A stretch of DNA of 64,000 bases, from assembly GCA_949130485.1 (NCBI GenBank), contig OX422185.1, forward strand, positions 1,782,304 through 1,846,303. The letters are read 5' to 3'. Both the position numbers and the translations under genes were made by a program. Numbering within the stretch: the first letter of the stretch is position 1; every line of letters begins with the position of its first letter. This DNA comes from Agelas oroides (lineage: Eukaryota > Porifera > Demospongiae > Agelasida > Agelasidae). The notes below the pieces were generated by a model. It was not told the DNA's origin. It worked only from the letters and a program-made list of their open reading frames with translations, and searched no databases. Positions 20,435 to 31,434 of the stretch are shown here, piece by piece.

Positions 20435-21070
20435 GGGGGAGCAACATAAGGAGGGAGTGTGATGGTGAGCGTGTGAGGGAGCAACACAGGGAGGGAGTGT
20501 GATGGTGAGGGTGTGAGGGTACAACACAGGGAGGGGGTGTGATGGAACAACACGGGGAGGGAGTGTGATGGTGAGGGGGAACAACACGGGGAGGGGGTGT
20601 GATGGTGAGGGTGTGAGGGAACAACACAGGGAGGGAGTGTGATGGTGAGGGTGTGAGGGAACACAGGGAGGGGGTGTGATGGTGAGGGTGTGAGGGAACA
20701 ACATTGGGAGGGGGTGTGATGGTGAGGGTGTGAGGGAACAACACGGGGAGGGGGTGACAGTGAGGGTGTGAGGGAGCAACACAGGGAGATCGAGAGTGTG
20801 ATGGTGAGGGTGTGAGGGAACAACACAGGGAGGGAGTGTGATGGTGAGGGTGTGAGGGAGCAACACACGGAGGGAGTGTGATGGTGAGGGTGTGAGGGAG
20901 CAACACAGGGAGAGGGTGTGATGGTGAGGGTGTGAGGGAACAACACGGGGAGGGGGTGACAGTGAGGGTGTGAGGGAGCAACACAGGGAGAGAGTGTGAT
21001 GGTGAGGGTGTGAGGGAGCAACACAGGGAGAGAGTGCGATGGTGAGGGTGTGAGGGAGCAAAATCGGGAG
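20435..21070. repeat. GTGAGGGAGCAACACAGGGAG minisatellite, second locus
   Basis: Same unit as 2726-4215 but without the inserted 2944-3408 element. The overlapping long minus-strand frames are artefacts. Confidence 0.9.
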
Positions 21071-21145
21071 AAAGACAGTGGAGGAAGGGTACAAAGAGAG
21101 GGTGTGAGGGGTGGGGATGTATGAAGAACAGCAGAGGACATATCC

Positions 21146-21350
21146 TGTGTACCTGGTAGCAGTTGGTCACAACATTTCTGAAGAGTCAGGGAATATGTAT
21201 CACTACTGTTCTGGAACTATGTGAAGAACACCTGGTGTGTGTGTGTGAGGGGGTGGAGGTGAAGGGGAGGAGTGAAGAGGAATTCTGAGTATATGTGTTT
21301 TGGTTATAAGATTATTATCTGGTGCTAGTGTCACTGAATACTACTACGTA
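21146..21350 (+). repeat. Dispersed repeat R1, copy 4
   Basis: 'gtgtacctggtagcagttgg' through 'aagattattatctggtgcta'. It follows the minisatellite as at 4325. Confidence 0.75.
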
Positions 21351-21439
21351 CGTGCGTGCATGTATGGCTGTGTACGTGCATGCATGTATGTATGTTTATT
21401 ATATACCTAGTATACGCGCCAATAGTATTTCCCATAGAG

Positions 21440-21925
21440 CAACATGACAAATATTTTCCCATATTCGATAGTCCGTATTTCATAGCCCTCAGGGCATATG
21501 CTGTGTAGCAACCGCGGCGTGTGCTTTAATTGGAATGCACTCGTAGCCGCTGCTGAAACAACGAATAAGCTTTCATTACGGATGAAAACGGAATTATTTG
21601 CTCACTTACGGTACTTTCTTCCACTGGTAGAGGGATCGGTACGCGTGCTGGTGGCGTCCAAAGCTAGAAACAGGCCAGCAGCCTGAAGCTCATTAAATAT
21701 GCACGCAGCAGCGACCTTTGTACTGCGCATGCGCAGTAGCTGTCTATCTTCTATGTGCTGTTAAATCACAGTAGTATATAATAAATCTATTATTTGATGA
21801 GTGAGAGGGCAATATGGCTGGATATTGCACTCTTGTGCTGTATTTTCACTCGCCTGCGGCTCGTGAAAATACGACCGCACACTCGTGCAATATCCAGCCA
21901 TATTGCCCTCTCACCCATCAAATAA
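21440..21925. repeat. Hairpin-bearing dispersed repeat HP, copy 2
   Basis: 21787-21925 is a long hairpin: 'gagagggcaatatggctgga' pairs with its complement near 21900; tip TATTTTCACTCGCC...GGCTCGTGAAAATA as in 6138-6480. The adjoining 21480-21560 matches the flank of the first copy in reverse. Confidence 0.65.
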
Positions 21926-22061
21926 TATATATGTATTATGCATCATGGTTGAGGTGAGGCATCAAGCATAAACGATGATCACATATGGCAGACATTATGC
22001 ATCATGGTTGAGGTGAGGTGTCAAACATGAACGATGATCATATATGGCAGACATTGAGCTC

Positions 22062-22265
22062 AAACACATACTCTCCCTCACACACACCTCCCTCCTTCAC
22101 ACCTCCCTCCAACACACCCACATCCACGCTAACACCACACTGTCCCATAGTTGTGTCATTATCCTCTCCCACACCCAACACGGGCATACATCCCACATCC
22201 ACACCTACACCCACACATACACACACCACACCCTCTCATACAAACATCATCACTCACCCCTTCCA
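22062..22265. repeat. CA/CCCAC-rich tract
   Basis: Low-complexity ACACACCTCC and CCACACC runs. Open frames across it are not gene-like. Confidence 0.6.
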
Positions 22266-22330
22266 GCATGGTAAGAATGACAGGTCAAAACAAAGATGAT
22301 GCATCATCTCTGTTCCAGAATCTTCGCCTG

Positions 22331-22367
22331 TGAGAGCGTGTGTGTGCATTGTGTGTGTGCGGTGTGC

Positions 22368-22402
<35 letters not shown>

Positions 22403-22441
22403 ATTGTGTGTGTGCATTGTGTGCGGTGTGTGTGTGTGTGT
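22331..22441. repeat. GT microsatellite
   Basis: (GT)n interspersed with GCATT and GCGGT. Confidence 0.9.
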
Positions 22442-22807
22442 GAGGAAGGGGAAATGGGAATAATAGAAGGCACAAGTGAGGAGATTTTGTGACTATGTTG
22501 TCAAAGCTCTCAAACACCTCTATGTGGTTGCATGAAGATGTGCAAATGTGTGGGTGACATGTGCTAGTTGCATGAGGTCAGTGTAGACCATCCTAGCGAC
22601 CAGGCCTCCAGAGAATTTTATTATATTTTATCACAGGAGTCAATGGGGAAGACTTGCAGCTGCACACAGTTTATAACAAGCCGCACTTTTTACTACAAAT
22701 CATGCGAGAATCCGTATCAGTACTACAAGTCACGCGATCAGGTACTAAAAGTCATGTGCGTGCGTCTGAACGTGCAATGAAATTGGAGGTTCGTATGATT
22801 AAATCAT

Positions 22808-22943
22808 TATCACCATAGTACCAAGCTATACTGGAAAAAAATTATCACTCGTTTGGCATTGTTACTCGTGCTGTGCACTTGTAACAATACAGACGGCAAC
22901 AAATTCACAATATTTTCCTGTCTAGCTTTGTACTATGGTGATA
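22808..22943. mobile_element. 136-bp TIR MITE
   Basis: Ends TATCACCATAGTACCAAGCT and AGCTTTGTACTATGGTGATA are inverted. No clear target duplication. Confidence 0.65.
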
Positions 22944-23028
22944 GTTATATATTAAAAGTCAATAGTCAGATGTCTGGATATCATCATTCAGGTTAGATTC
23001 CCTTGTTCTCAATACTTGTGGGTTTTGT

Positions 23029-23333
23029 TAGTCTTGTGACCAGACCCCTCCCTCTCACAAGATAAAATGGTCTGGCAAACCAGGTGAGTCAACTTTCTTG
23101 GAGTAGCGTTATTTCTATCAACGTTCAAAACGTGTTTCAACTCACTAGTTCAACATTGGGATACCTGGTAGAGATGCAAGATTTGATTGTTGTAAGGGAA
23201 GTGCTACGTAATAATCAACAATCTTACAATCTCATTGGTCCTTACCACATTTTGGTAATAGGCCCAAGAAATTTGACTTGGTTCACCAGACTGTTTCATA
23301 CCAGAAGGTGTACATGGGCTGAACACAAGACTT
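23029..23333. mobile_element. TAGYCTYG-family element, diverged
   Basis: TAGTCTTGTGACCAGACCCC at left, 'ttggttcaccagactgttt' and 'cacaagactta' at right, similar to 27325-27647. Flanking duplication not preserved. Confidence 0.55.
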
Positions 23334-23474
23334 AGCTTTACTATAACAGCTGCAGCCATTGAGCTATGGATAAAACCTTAGAACTGGGTGGTTATTGACC
23401 GTACATCCCAGACTACCACATATTACATGTGTATAGTCCATGTATCTGAAGCTGATCTAAACTACTCTGTGGAT

Positions 23475-23610
23475 GTGGGGAGGGGGGAAGGGGGGAGGAG
23501 GGGGAGGGGGGAGGAGGGGGGAGGGGGGAGGAGGGGGGAGGGGGGAGGAGGGGGGAGGGGGGAGGAGGGGGGAGGGGGGAGGAGGGGGGAGGGGGGAGGA
23601 GGGGGAGTGA
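23475..23610. repeat. G-rich minisatellite (GGAGGGGGGAGGAGGGG)n
   Basis: About 17-bp purine-only unit, G-quadruplex-capable by pattern. The Gly/Arg and Pro/Ser open frames on the two strands are artefacts. Confidence 0.9.
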
Positions 23611-23978
23611 GGATATGGGAGGGGGGTGCAGAGTTTCACAATTCATTGACTGGCCACCTTACTAGACCTGGCATCATCAAAATCCTGGGTATGCCATTCA
23701 CAGTCATAGTGTTGGTTGCTAAGCAACAGGACAACCTGGATAAACAACTACTGTAGATCAATGTGTGTGATATATGGTACGTACGTAAGCACATCAACAA
23801 CACATTACAATCACTCCTAGCAATGATTTTGAGCAATTGTATAACTCTAAACCTTCCTGTATTCAGGGAGATGTGAGTTAATGCTTGTTCATTAATAGAC
23901 CCAGAAACTACCAGGTCTTCCAAAAATTGCACTTGAAGTGACCCTCAAGTGTTGCTGGATAAAGTCAGCTAGCTTTAC

Positions 23979-24090
23979 TAGCCTCGTTCCCAGGCTTTCC
24001 CCCGGCTCCAGTTTTTGATCGCTTGCAGTATGCAAAAACATACTGCAAGCGATCAAAAACTGGAGCCGGGAAGGCCTGGGAACGAGGCTA
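23979..24090. mobile_element. 112-bp near-perfect palindrome of the TAGYCTYG family
   Basis: Two arms of about 55 bp (TAGCCTCGTTCCCAGGC... and its complement) with essentially no loop. Flanked by the 8-bp duplication AGCTTTAC (23971-23978, 24091-24098). The internal CTCCAGTTTTTGATCGCTTG matches the TIR of the element at 18267, so it is an internally deleted derivative. Confidence 0.92.
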
Positions 24091-24410
24091 AGCTTTACTG
24101 CAGCTGTCCTTATATACCCCTGGCTTGTTCCCAACACTTGAGGGTTTGTGTGGGAGCAGCATACAGTATTCATTGAGCTATGAATACTGTTAGCCTGGTA
24201 ATTAAGCTCACAGATCTGTGTGTGAACTCTTATAAAAAGTTCACCACACCTGTACTACAGTCCTAAGGGGCACATTGGCTAATTAGAGTTTGTAGCACAG
24301 AAACACTGAATCACTGCAAACATATAAGCTGTTACCTAGGCAACATCTAAGAATGTTGCTCATATCTCTCTTCTACAGTGATGTTGCCTAGGTAACAGGA
24401 TCCCTGATCC

Positions 24411-24752
24411 TTGGTGGTCGTTTTACACATTGGTGTCAGGCGTAGGAGTGAATGAGGGGGAGGAGGCAGTACATGTAGATGAATGAGGGGGAGGAGGGTG
24501 TACCCATGGGTGAATGAGGGTGAGGAGGGTGTACATGTATGGGTGAATGAGGGTGAGGAGGGTGTACCCATGGGTGAATGAGGGGGAGGAGGGTGTACCC
24601 ATGGGTGAATGAGGGTGAGGAGGGTGTACCCATGGGTGAATGAGGGGGAGGAGGGTGTACCCATGGGTGAATGAGGGTGAGGAGGGTGTACCCATGGGTG
24701 AATGAGGGAGAGGAGGCGTAGCCTGACACTAATGTGTAAAACGACCACCAAG
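24411..24752. repeat. Foldback with a minisatellite core
   Basis: Arms 'ccttggtggtcgttttacac' plus 'attggtgtcaggc' and the inverted copy at 24719-24752 enclose 31-bp units (GTGTACCCATGGGTGAATGAG). The same unit forms the large arrays from 25549. Confidence 0.8.
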
Positions 24753-25548
24753 GAGGGATATAACTATTACAAATACAATACCACATTTTCTTAGGGGAGG
24801 TATGGGGGAAATTAAAATATCAAGGACAGCAAACTAGCAGCCAAGACTTTGAATTGAAGAACACAAAATGGAGTGTGTGGAGGTGGCTGCTAGGGGTAAT
24901 ATCCAACAAATGATTTGCAATCCATGAGGGGGGTAGCAAGCCCCCCTGAAAAGTTTTTTTTTTTTTTGCAAGGATGGTTCTGAATACGTTTCAAAGTCAA
25001 ATTTATGGTCCTGAAATACACTGGTACATTGCTTGTAATGTTGCCAAGATTTTAGGGGGAATTTCCCAAGGTCCTACCCCCCCCCCCCCCCCCTCCTCTG
25101 AATGAAAGCCTGCAGACAGCACTTAGTCCTTTGCCCAGGCCTTCCGTCTTATTGCTTGAACTGCACTTGAACTGCACTGTCGACGCAGGACCACCTTCAC
25201 AATACAAATGGAAGCTATGACTTCGTAACACAAATTATAACTTAATTGCCAAAAGCAGCCATCACAAATGCTTCATAGATCCTTTCTTTTCGTGTTTTAG
25301 TGCCATCGCTCGGCCTCGAAGTTGCAGTAAGGTATACAACACGGCAGAATCCAGGCCTTGAACACAAATAGCCATTGTCAGCAGTGTACGACTAAATATA
25401 CGGCAAAATACACATACCTGACGTCACAGCACACATAGGTAACACGGTATTATCCTGAATTCCCAGAACGTTGGAAATTAAGCACATGTGCAAACAGAGA
25501 TACCACGCCCTTTTCTCCGATTTTTCAAACGGGCCTGGCGACGAGGCT
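24753..25548. other. Gene-free stretch with old repeats
   Basis: 24753-24935 resembles 12000-12240 in reverse orientation, and 24940-25095 resembles 12285-12880 without the 12307 insertion. Homopolymers: T run about 24955-24968, C run about 25077-25093. Ends with 'cctggcgacgaggctaag', an eroded TAGYCTYG-family end. Confidence 0.55.
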
Positions 25549-27324
25549 AAGTGTACATGTGGGTGAATGAGGGGGAGGACGGTGTACATGTGGGTGAATG
25601 AGGGGGAGGAGGGTGTACATGTATGGGTGAATGAGGGAGAGGAGGGTGTACACATGGGTGAATGAGGGAGAGGAGGGTGTACATGTGGGTGAATGAGGGG
25701 GAGGAGGGTGTAAATGTGGGTGAATGAGGGGGAGGAGGGTGTACATGTATGGGTGAATGAGGGGGAGGAGGGTGTACATGTGGGTGAATGAGGGGGAGGA
25801 GGGTGTACATGTATGGGTGAATGAGGGAGAGGAGGGTGTACATGTATGGGTGAATGAGGGGGAGGAGGCAGTACATGTATGGGTGAATGAGGGGGAGGAG
25901 GGTGTACATGTATGGGTGAATGAGGGGGAGGAGGGCGTACATGTTGGGGTGAATGAGGGGGAGGAGGGTGTACATGTATGGGTGAATGAGGGGGAGGAGG
26001 GTGTACATGTATGGGTCAATGAGGGGGAGGAGGGTGTACCCATGGGTGAATGAGGGGGAGGAGGGTGTACATGTATGGGTGAATGAGGGAGAGGAGGGTG
26101 TACACATGGGTGAATGAGGGAGAGGAGGGTGTACATGTGGGTCAATGAGGGGGAGGAGGGTGTACATGTGGGTGAATGAGGGAGAGGAGGGTGTACATGT
26201 GGGTCAATGAGGGGGAGGAGGGTGTACATGTGGGTGAATGAGGGAGAGGAGGGTGTACATGTGGGTGAATGAGGGAGAGGAGGGTGTACCCATGGGTGAA
26301 TGAGGGGGAGGAGGGTGTACATGTATGGGTGAATGAGGGAGAGGAGGGTGTACACATGGGTGAATGAGGGAGAGGAGGGTGTACATGTATGGGTGAATGA
26401 GGGAGAGGAGGGTGTACATGTGGGTGAATGAGGGGGAGGAGGGTGTACATGTGGGTGAATGAGGGGGAGGAGGGTGTACATGTGGGTCAATGAGGGGGAG
26501 GGGGGTGTACATGTATGGGTGAATGAGGGGGAGGAGGGTGTACATGTGGGTGAATGAGGGGGAGGAGGGTGTACATGTATGGGTGAATGAGGGGGAGAGG
26601 GTGTACATGTGGGTGAATGAGGGGGAGGAGGGTGTACATGTATGGGTGAATGAGGGAGAGGAGGGTGTACCCATGGGTGAATGAGGGGGAGGAGGGTGTA
26701 CATGTGGGTCAATGAGGGAGAGGAGGGTGTACATGTGGGTCAATGAGGGGGAGGAGGGTGTACCCATGGGTGAATGAGGGGGAGGAGGGTGTACCCATGG
26801 GTGAATGAGGGGGAGGAGGGTGTACCCATGGGTGAATGAGGGGGAGGAGGGTGTACCCATGGGTGAATGAGGGGGAGGAGGGTGTACCCATGGGTGAATG
26901 AGGGGGAGGAGGGTGTACATGTGGGTGAATGAAGGGGAGGGTGTACATGTGGGTCAATGAGGGGGAGGAGGGTGTACATGTATGGGTGAATGAGGGGGAG
27001 GAGGCAGTACATGTTGGGGTGAATGAGGGGGAGGAGGGTGTACATGTATGGGTGAATGAGGGGGAGGAGGGTGTAAATGTTGGGGTGAATGAGGGGGAGG
27101 AGGGTGTACATGTATGGGTCAATGAGGGGGAGGAGGGTGTACATGTATGGGTGAATGAGGGGGAGGAGGCTGTACATGTGGGTGAATGAGGGGGAAGAGG
27201 ATATACACATGGGTGAATGAGGGGGAGGAGGGTGTACCCATGGGTGAATGAGGGGGGGGAGGGTGTACCCATGGGTGAATGAGGGGAAGGAGGGTATACA
27301 CATGGGGGAATGAGGGGGAGGAGG
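25549..27324. repeat. Large minisatellite, 27-32 bp unit, about 57 copies
   Basis: Units read GTGTACATG(TAT)GGGTGAATGAG followed by GGGGAGGAGG, with variants ACCCATGGG, ACACATGGG and TCAATGAGG. The array is open in several frames of both strands (Thr-Cys-Thr-Pro-Ser-Ser-Pro type on minus), so the long frames here, up to about 395 codons, are repeat artefacts. Confidence 0.95.
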
Positions 27325-27647
27325 TAGTCTCGTCCCCAGACCCCACCCTCTAGCGAGGAGAAACGGTCTGGTGAACCAAGTCGAATTTCTTGGGCTAGCG
27401 CACACTTTTGCGACAATGTAACCTAGCAACGATCAAAACATTTTGCGGCCAACCCGCTCAAAAAAGGTACGGATACTCGAATGGAGATGAACAAATTTTA
27501 CTGTTGTAAGGGAAGTGCAACGTAATAATTACCGATCTCGCAATCTCATTGGTCATTACCCGTTCTGGGTAATAAGCCCAAGAAATTCGACTTCGTTCAC
27601 CAGACCGTTTCTCGCCGGGAGGCGCGCGCGGGCGGGGCACGAGACTA
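27325..27647. mobile_element. TAGYCTYG-family element inserted in the minisatellite
   Basis: TAGTCTCGTCCCCAGACC at left, and the inverted GGTCTGG... CACGAGACTA with a second, GC-rich stretch at right. The repeat's own GGGAGGAGG is present on both sides (27316-27324, 27648-27656), consistent with a 9-bp target duplication. A relative with the same interior is at 41625-41931. Confidence 0.88.
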
Positions 27648-27915
27648 GGGAGGAGGGTGCACATGTATGCGTGAATGAGGGGGAGGAGGGTGTACATGTG
27701 GGTGAATGAGGGGGAGGAGGGTGTACATGTATATGTATGGGTAAATGAGGGGGAGGAGGCAGTACATGTGGGTGAATGAGGGAGAGGAGGCAGTACATGT
27801 AGGAGTGAATGAGGGGGAGGAGGATATACACATGGGTGAATGAGGGGGAGGAGGGTGTACCCATGGGTGAATGAGGGAGAGGAGGGTGTACATGTGGGTG
27901 AATGAGGGGGAGGAA
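27648..27915. repeat. Minisatellite continuing after the insertion
   Basis: Same 27-32 bp unit as 25549-27324. Confidence 0.95.
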
Positions 27916-27919
27916 GGTG

Positions 27920-28061
27920 CACATGCTTTGATACATACAATAATTTGAGGGCATGTTTGATGTTATGAGGCAAAATAGAGAAAAGTGAAAAGCTGACTGT
28001 CACGTGATGGGAATTGAACCCAGGACACCTGGCTTGAGCCATCACTGAGCTATGACAACCG
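27920..28061 (-). repeat. tRNA-derived SINE, copy 2
   Basis: Read on minus: GGTTGTCATAGCTCAGTGAT head, B box GGGTTCAATTCC, then CTTTTCACTTTTCTCTATTT and a tail reaching 'ccctcaaattattgtatg'. Embedded between minisatellite blocks. Confidence 0.75.
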
Positions 28062-28079
28062 GGTCAGGGGACAAGGCTA

Positions 28080-28415
28080 GGTGTACATGTGGGTGAATGA
28101 GGGGGAGGAGGGTGTACATGTACATGTATGGGTGAATGAGGGAGAGGAGGCAGTACATGTATGGGTGAATGAGGGGGAGGAGGGTGCACATGTACATGTA
28201 TGGGTGAATGAGGGGGAGGAGGGTGTACATGTGGGTGAATGAGGGAGAGGAGGGTGTACATGTGGGTGGATGAGGGGGAGGAGGGTGTACATGTGGGTGA
28301 ATGAGGGGGAGGAGGGTGTACCCATGGGTGAATGAGGGGGAGGAGGGTGTACCCATGGGTGAATGAGGGGGAGGAGGGTGTACATGTGGGTGAATGAGGG
28401 AGAGGAGGATGTACA
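28080..28415. repeat. Minisatellite, third block
   Basis: About 11 units of the same GTGTACATG... repeat. Confidence 0.95.
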
Positions 28416-28597
28416 TGCAGGAAATTTGGTGGGAGGACTAAATATGGGATTTGGAAAATTCCCACCAATTTTTAATTTCCATGTTCTTCAAGTTCGGAGT
28501 ACTGCATATTTTTGAAACCGCAATTTTCCCACTTGACAATTTTGGCCAAATTTTTCCACTGCACAGTATGTGTGTGAATGAGGGGGAGGGTGTACAT

Positions 28598-28736
28598 GTA
28601 TGTGGCTTTGGTACATACAATAATTTGAGGGCATGTTTGATGTTATGAGGCAAAATAGAGGAAAGTGAAAAGCTGACAGTCGCTGGGAATCAAACCCAGG
28701 ACACCTGGCTTGAGCCATCACTGAGCTATGACAACC
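28598..28736 (-). repeat. tRNA-derived SINE, copy 3
   Basis: Same orientation and tail as 27920-28061; B box GGGTTTGATTCC. The pair SINE plus short minisatellite (28568-28600) looks like a local duplication of the unit at 27900-28100. Confidence 0.75.
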
Positions 28737-28989
28737 GGACAACCACCAGCCCTCCCCACAATCCTGCATATGTACTGCACCATACCCTTCAGTGATACAG
28801 CACTTCAGTGTGATTATGTGATCAAAATATGTGACAACTATGCGAGACTGCCACATGCAGAGTTTATGACAACTTTACTCACTATTCTGACAAACTGTCA
28901 GAAGATAGCAAATTTTGATCTGACAAACTTTACAATTGATCTGACGTGTGCAAGTACAATTGCTGTTTCAGCAATTTCTATTGTTCCTC

Positions 28990-30840
28990 TATCAAACTTC
29001 CGCTATTATACTTCATTGCATACCAGCTATGGACATGAAATAAGACCAATGTGTAGCTAATGCCCCTTGGTAATAGACATCCAAGAATCAGGGAGACATT
29101 AGCTTCATGCGCTATAAGTTGGTGGGTGGGGTTCAACAAAGATCAACCGACTACTGTTTGTAGCTCAAACTCTTGACGAACATGGGACAAGCTGGGCCTA
29201 AAATGTAATGCAGTTTGAGCATCATTAAATGTGGGATGGAACTGCTATAAAAACTTTTATAGGTCTGTACAAGAAATAGCCTACTCATGATCAGAGGGCC
29301 CTTGCGTAGTAGCCAGGGACATTCACACCGAACAAATTGGCACATGGTCGGTCATGCGACAATTTTACCCGGAAATTGTCCGATGATCATGACTGACCGT
29401 TATTGTAAGCACTGCATGTGTGTGTACCCTCCACATACCAGACAGAATACTACACACACAAAATCCTATACATGTATATGTTCCCAGTCTTGCCCAGCTT
29501 TCCATCGCTTGCAGTACGGAAAAGCAGGAGAGGGCCTGTTATCTTTGCTCACGTGAGTGACGTCAGGATAGAAAGGATGGTAGAAAGGGTTTAATTGTGC
29601 GTGGGTGCACTGGGCCCAGAACAGCAAAAAGAAACAAGGTGCCAGGTAACTTACCACATGTATCTAGCTAGCGGGAGGCGACTGTCGTACACACTAAGCG
29701 TTGAGCGTGTAGTCGCTTGAACAGTACACAAAACACAGCTGTTCTGCAGATTTTCGCCATTTTCCAATTACGTCATGCTCACATGAGAAAAGATACCAGG
29801 TTCTCCCCGCATTTCCGTACTGCAAGTGACAGAAAGCTGGTGGGAACGAGGCTATAAAATGTGTTCTTCAATGTTCTTTTGGTTGGGGACACCTTCTCCC
29901 ACCCCCCATCCCTCTACTAAGACAGACATTGACTTCACTCATGTGATAAGATCTCTCAGGAAGTCCACCACTCTATTATTGCATACTGCAAGTGATTGAG
30001 AACTGGACACTGGGAAGGCATGATTGTGAACAAGTGAACGCACAAACACATACCTTCAGAATATGCTGACTTTCCCACTTGGCTGAAACATGTCCGGACA
30101 CATCCTAGTACCACAAGACCTGCAGGACAAGATACAACATGTGACAGTCATGTGACAGTCATGTGACCATGGCCTCCATGGCCTCCTCTGCAGGAGAGTC
30201 AACCTCAAGGATGGTAGGTAGTCTCATTCCCAGGATACTCGCTCACCCTGTAAAATTTTCCTTCCTGTTTCACACTGTATGTGATCACAAACAAAGGCCT
30301 GGGAATGAGGATAGGTTTGGCTACACATGTTTCTATCTAGCCTTGTTCCCAGGCTCCCCTGCTCTGGAATTTAACGTGAACTTTGAACTTGTGCAGGCAG
30401 GAAGAGGCTGGTATTTTTTTCTCACGTGAGCAGTGTTAAGGGTAGAGAGACCTTAATTGTGTGTGGGCATACCTGAAGACTCAGAACAGCAGAAAGAGCG
30501 AAGGCAGTGGGTGACTTACTTCACATATCTGGTTAGCAAGGAGGGAGTATCCTACACACCAAGTGTTGAGTGTATAGTTGGATGAACAGTGTGTAAAATG
30601 TTCTGTTCTGAAAATTTGGGCCCCTTTCGATTATGTCACGCTCACATGAGAAAAGATACCAGGCTCCCTTTGCGAATTTGCATTCTGGAATGGGGGAGCC
30701 ATGGAATGAGCCTAGTTCCAATAAAACTGGACAGTAGGAAGGCCTGGGAATGGGACTGGGTTTGGTTACACATGTTCCAATTCAGACGCTACCATTGCAC
30801 TATCAGTGTTACATGACTCCACAGATACCAAATATACACG
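28990..30840. repeat. Segmental duplication copy 2, left block
   Basis: Collinear with 12900-15085 (see there). Lacks the pogo-like element (single TA at 29268-29269) and has one 81-bp unit. Contains eroded TAGYCTYG-type elements ending at about 29856 and at 30342-30716. Confidence 0.85.
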
Positions 30841-31330
30841 GAGGGGGGAACGTGGAAACATGGGAGGAGGGTCGAGGTGGCGGTTCCAAACTGGATCAAT
30901 AGAAACCGGCTTGGGAACCGGCTTAAGCGCTACGTGTAAACACAGCTTATGGAACTATTCCGTCGTATGAGGCAGTAAGAGGTTCTCCCTCAATGTTGTC
31001 TTGGTTTCTCTCTCCTCGTGCTAAATTCTATTTAAACCACTGACTTTTAATCGGATTACAAACCACTTAGCGTTTACACGCAAGCCAGCTTAACGCCTCT
31101 GATGTGAATGCATCGCATGCGGAATCCAAGCCGGCTTACAAAAACTGTTACATGTAAACACATTATCTTCTTCTTCTGACCGTTCCCTCTTTTCCTTCCC
31201 TCCCTTTCTTCCTTCTGTCTTTCCTCTTGCTCCTCATCCTTCACCCACCCAGGTGTTAGAACAGACCTGATTTGCATTTGCATTGCATTAGTTCAATAGA
31301 GTGCTACGTGTAAACGCAGCTAAAGAGATG
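30841..31330. repeat. Repeat with 'GCTACGTGTAAAC' boxes
   Basis: 'agcgctacgtgtaaacacagc' at about 30925, inverted 'gcgtttacacgcaagccagc' near 31070 and 'gtgctacgtgtaaacgcagc' at about 31300, plus paired AACCGGCTT boxes, suggest one TIR/foldback element occupying the interval. Not present in copy 1. Confidence 0.5.
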
Positions 31331-31332
31331 GT

Positions 31333-31434
31333 ATGAGAATAGAGGAAAGTGAAAAGGCCGGCAGCCACCCGGAATTGAGCCCAGGACACCTGGCTTGTGC
31401 AACTACTGCTCTGACACTGAGCTATGACAACTGG
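31333..31434 (-). repeat. tRNA-derived SINE, copy 4
   Basis: Minus-strand head CCAGTTGTCATAGCTCAGTG, B box GGGCTCAATTCC, tail CTTTTCACTTTCCTCTATTC. The homologous place in copy 1 is interrupted at 18199/18200 by the right end of the 2.9-kb element. Confidence 0.7.

Noticed and set aside
23388-23756. Gly/Arg-rich ORF resembling an RNA-binding RGG protein
   Set aside because: The residues come entirely from a purine-only minisatellite; no RGG pattern outside it.
25525-27416. Long open frames (up to about 395 codons) of Thr/Cys/Pro/Ser/His repeats on the minus strand
   Set aside because: They follow the 27-32 bp minisatellite, are open in several frames and both strands at once, and have no domain or splice structure.
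25549-28415. CRISPR array
   Set aside because: Units are contiguous without unique spacers and the genome is eukaryotic.
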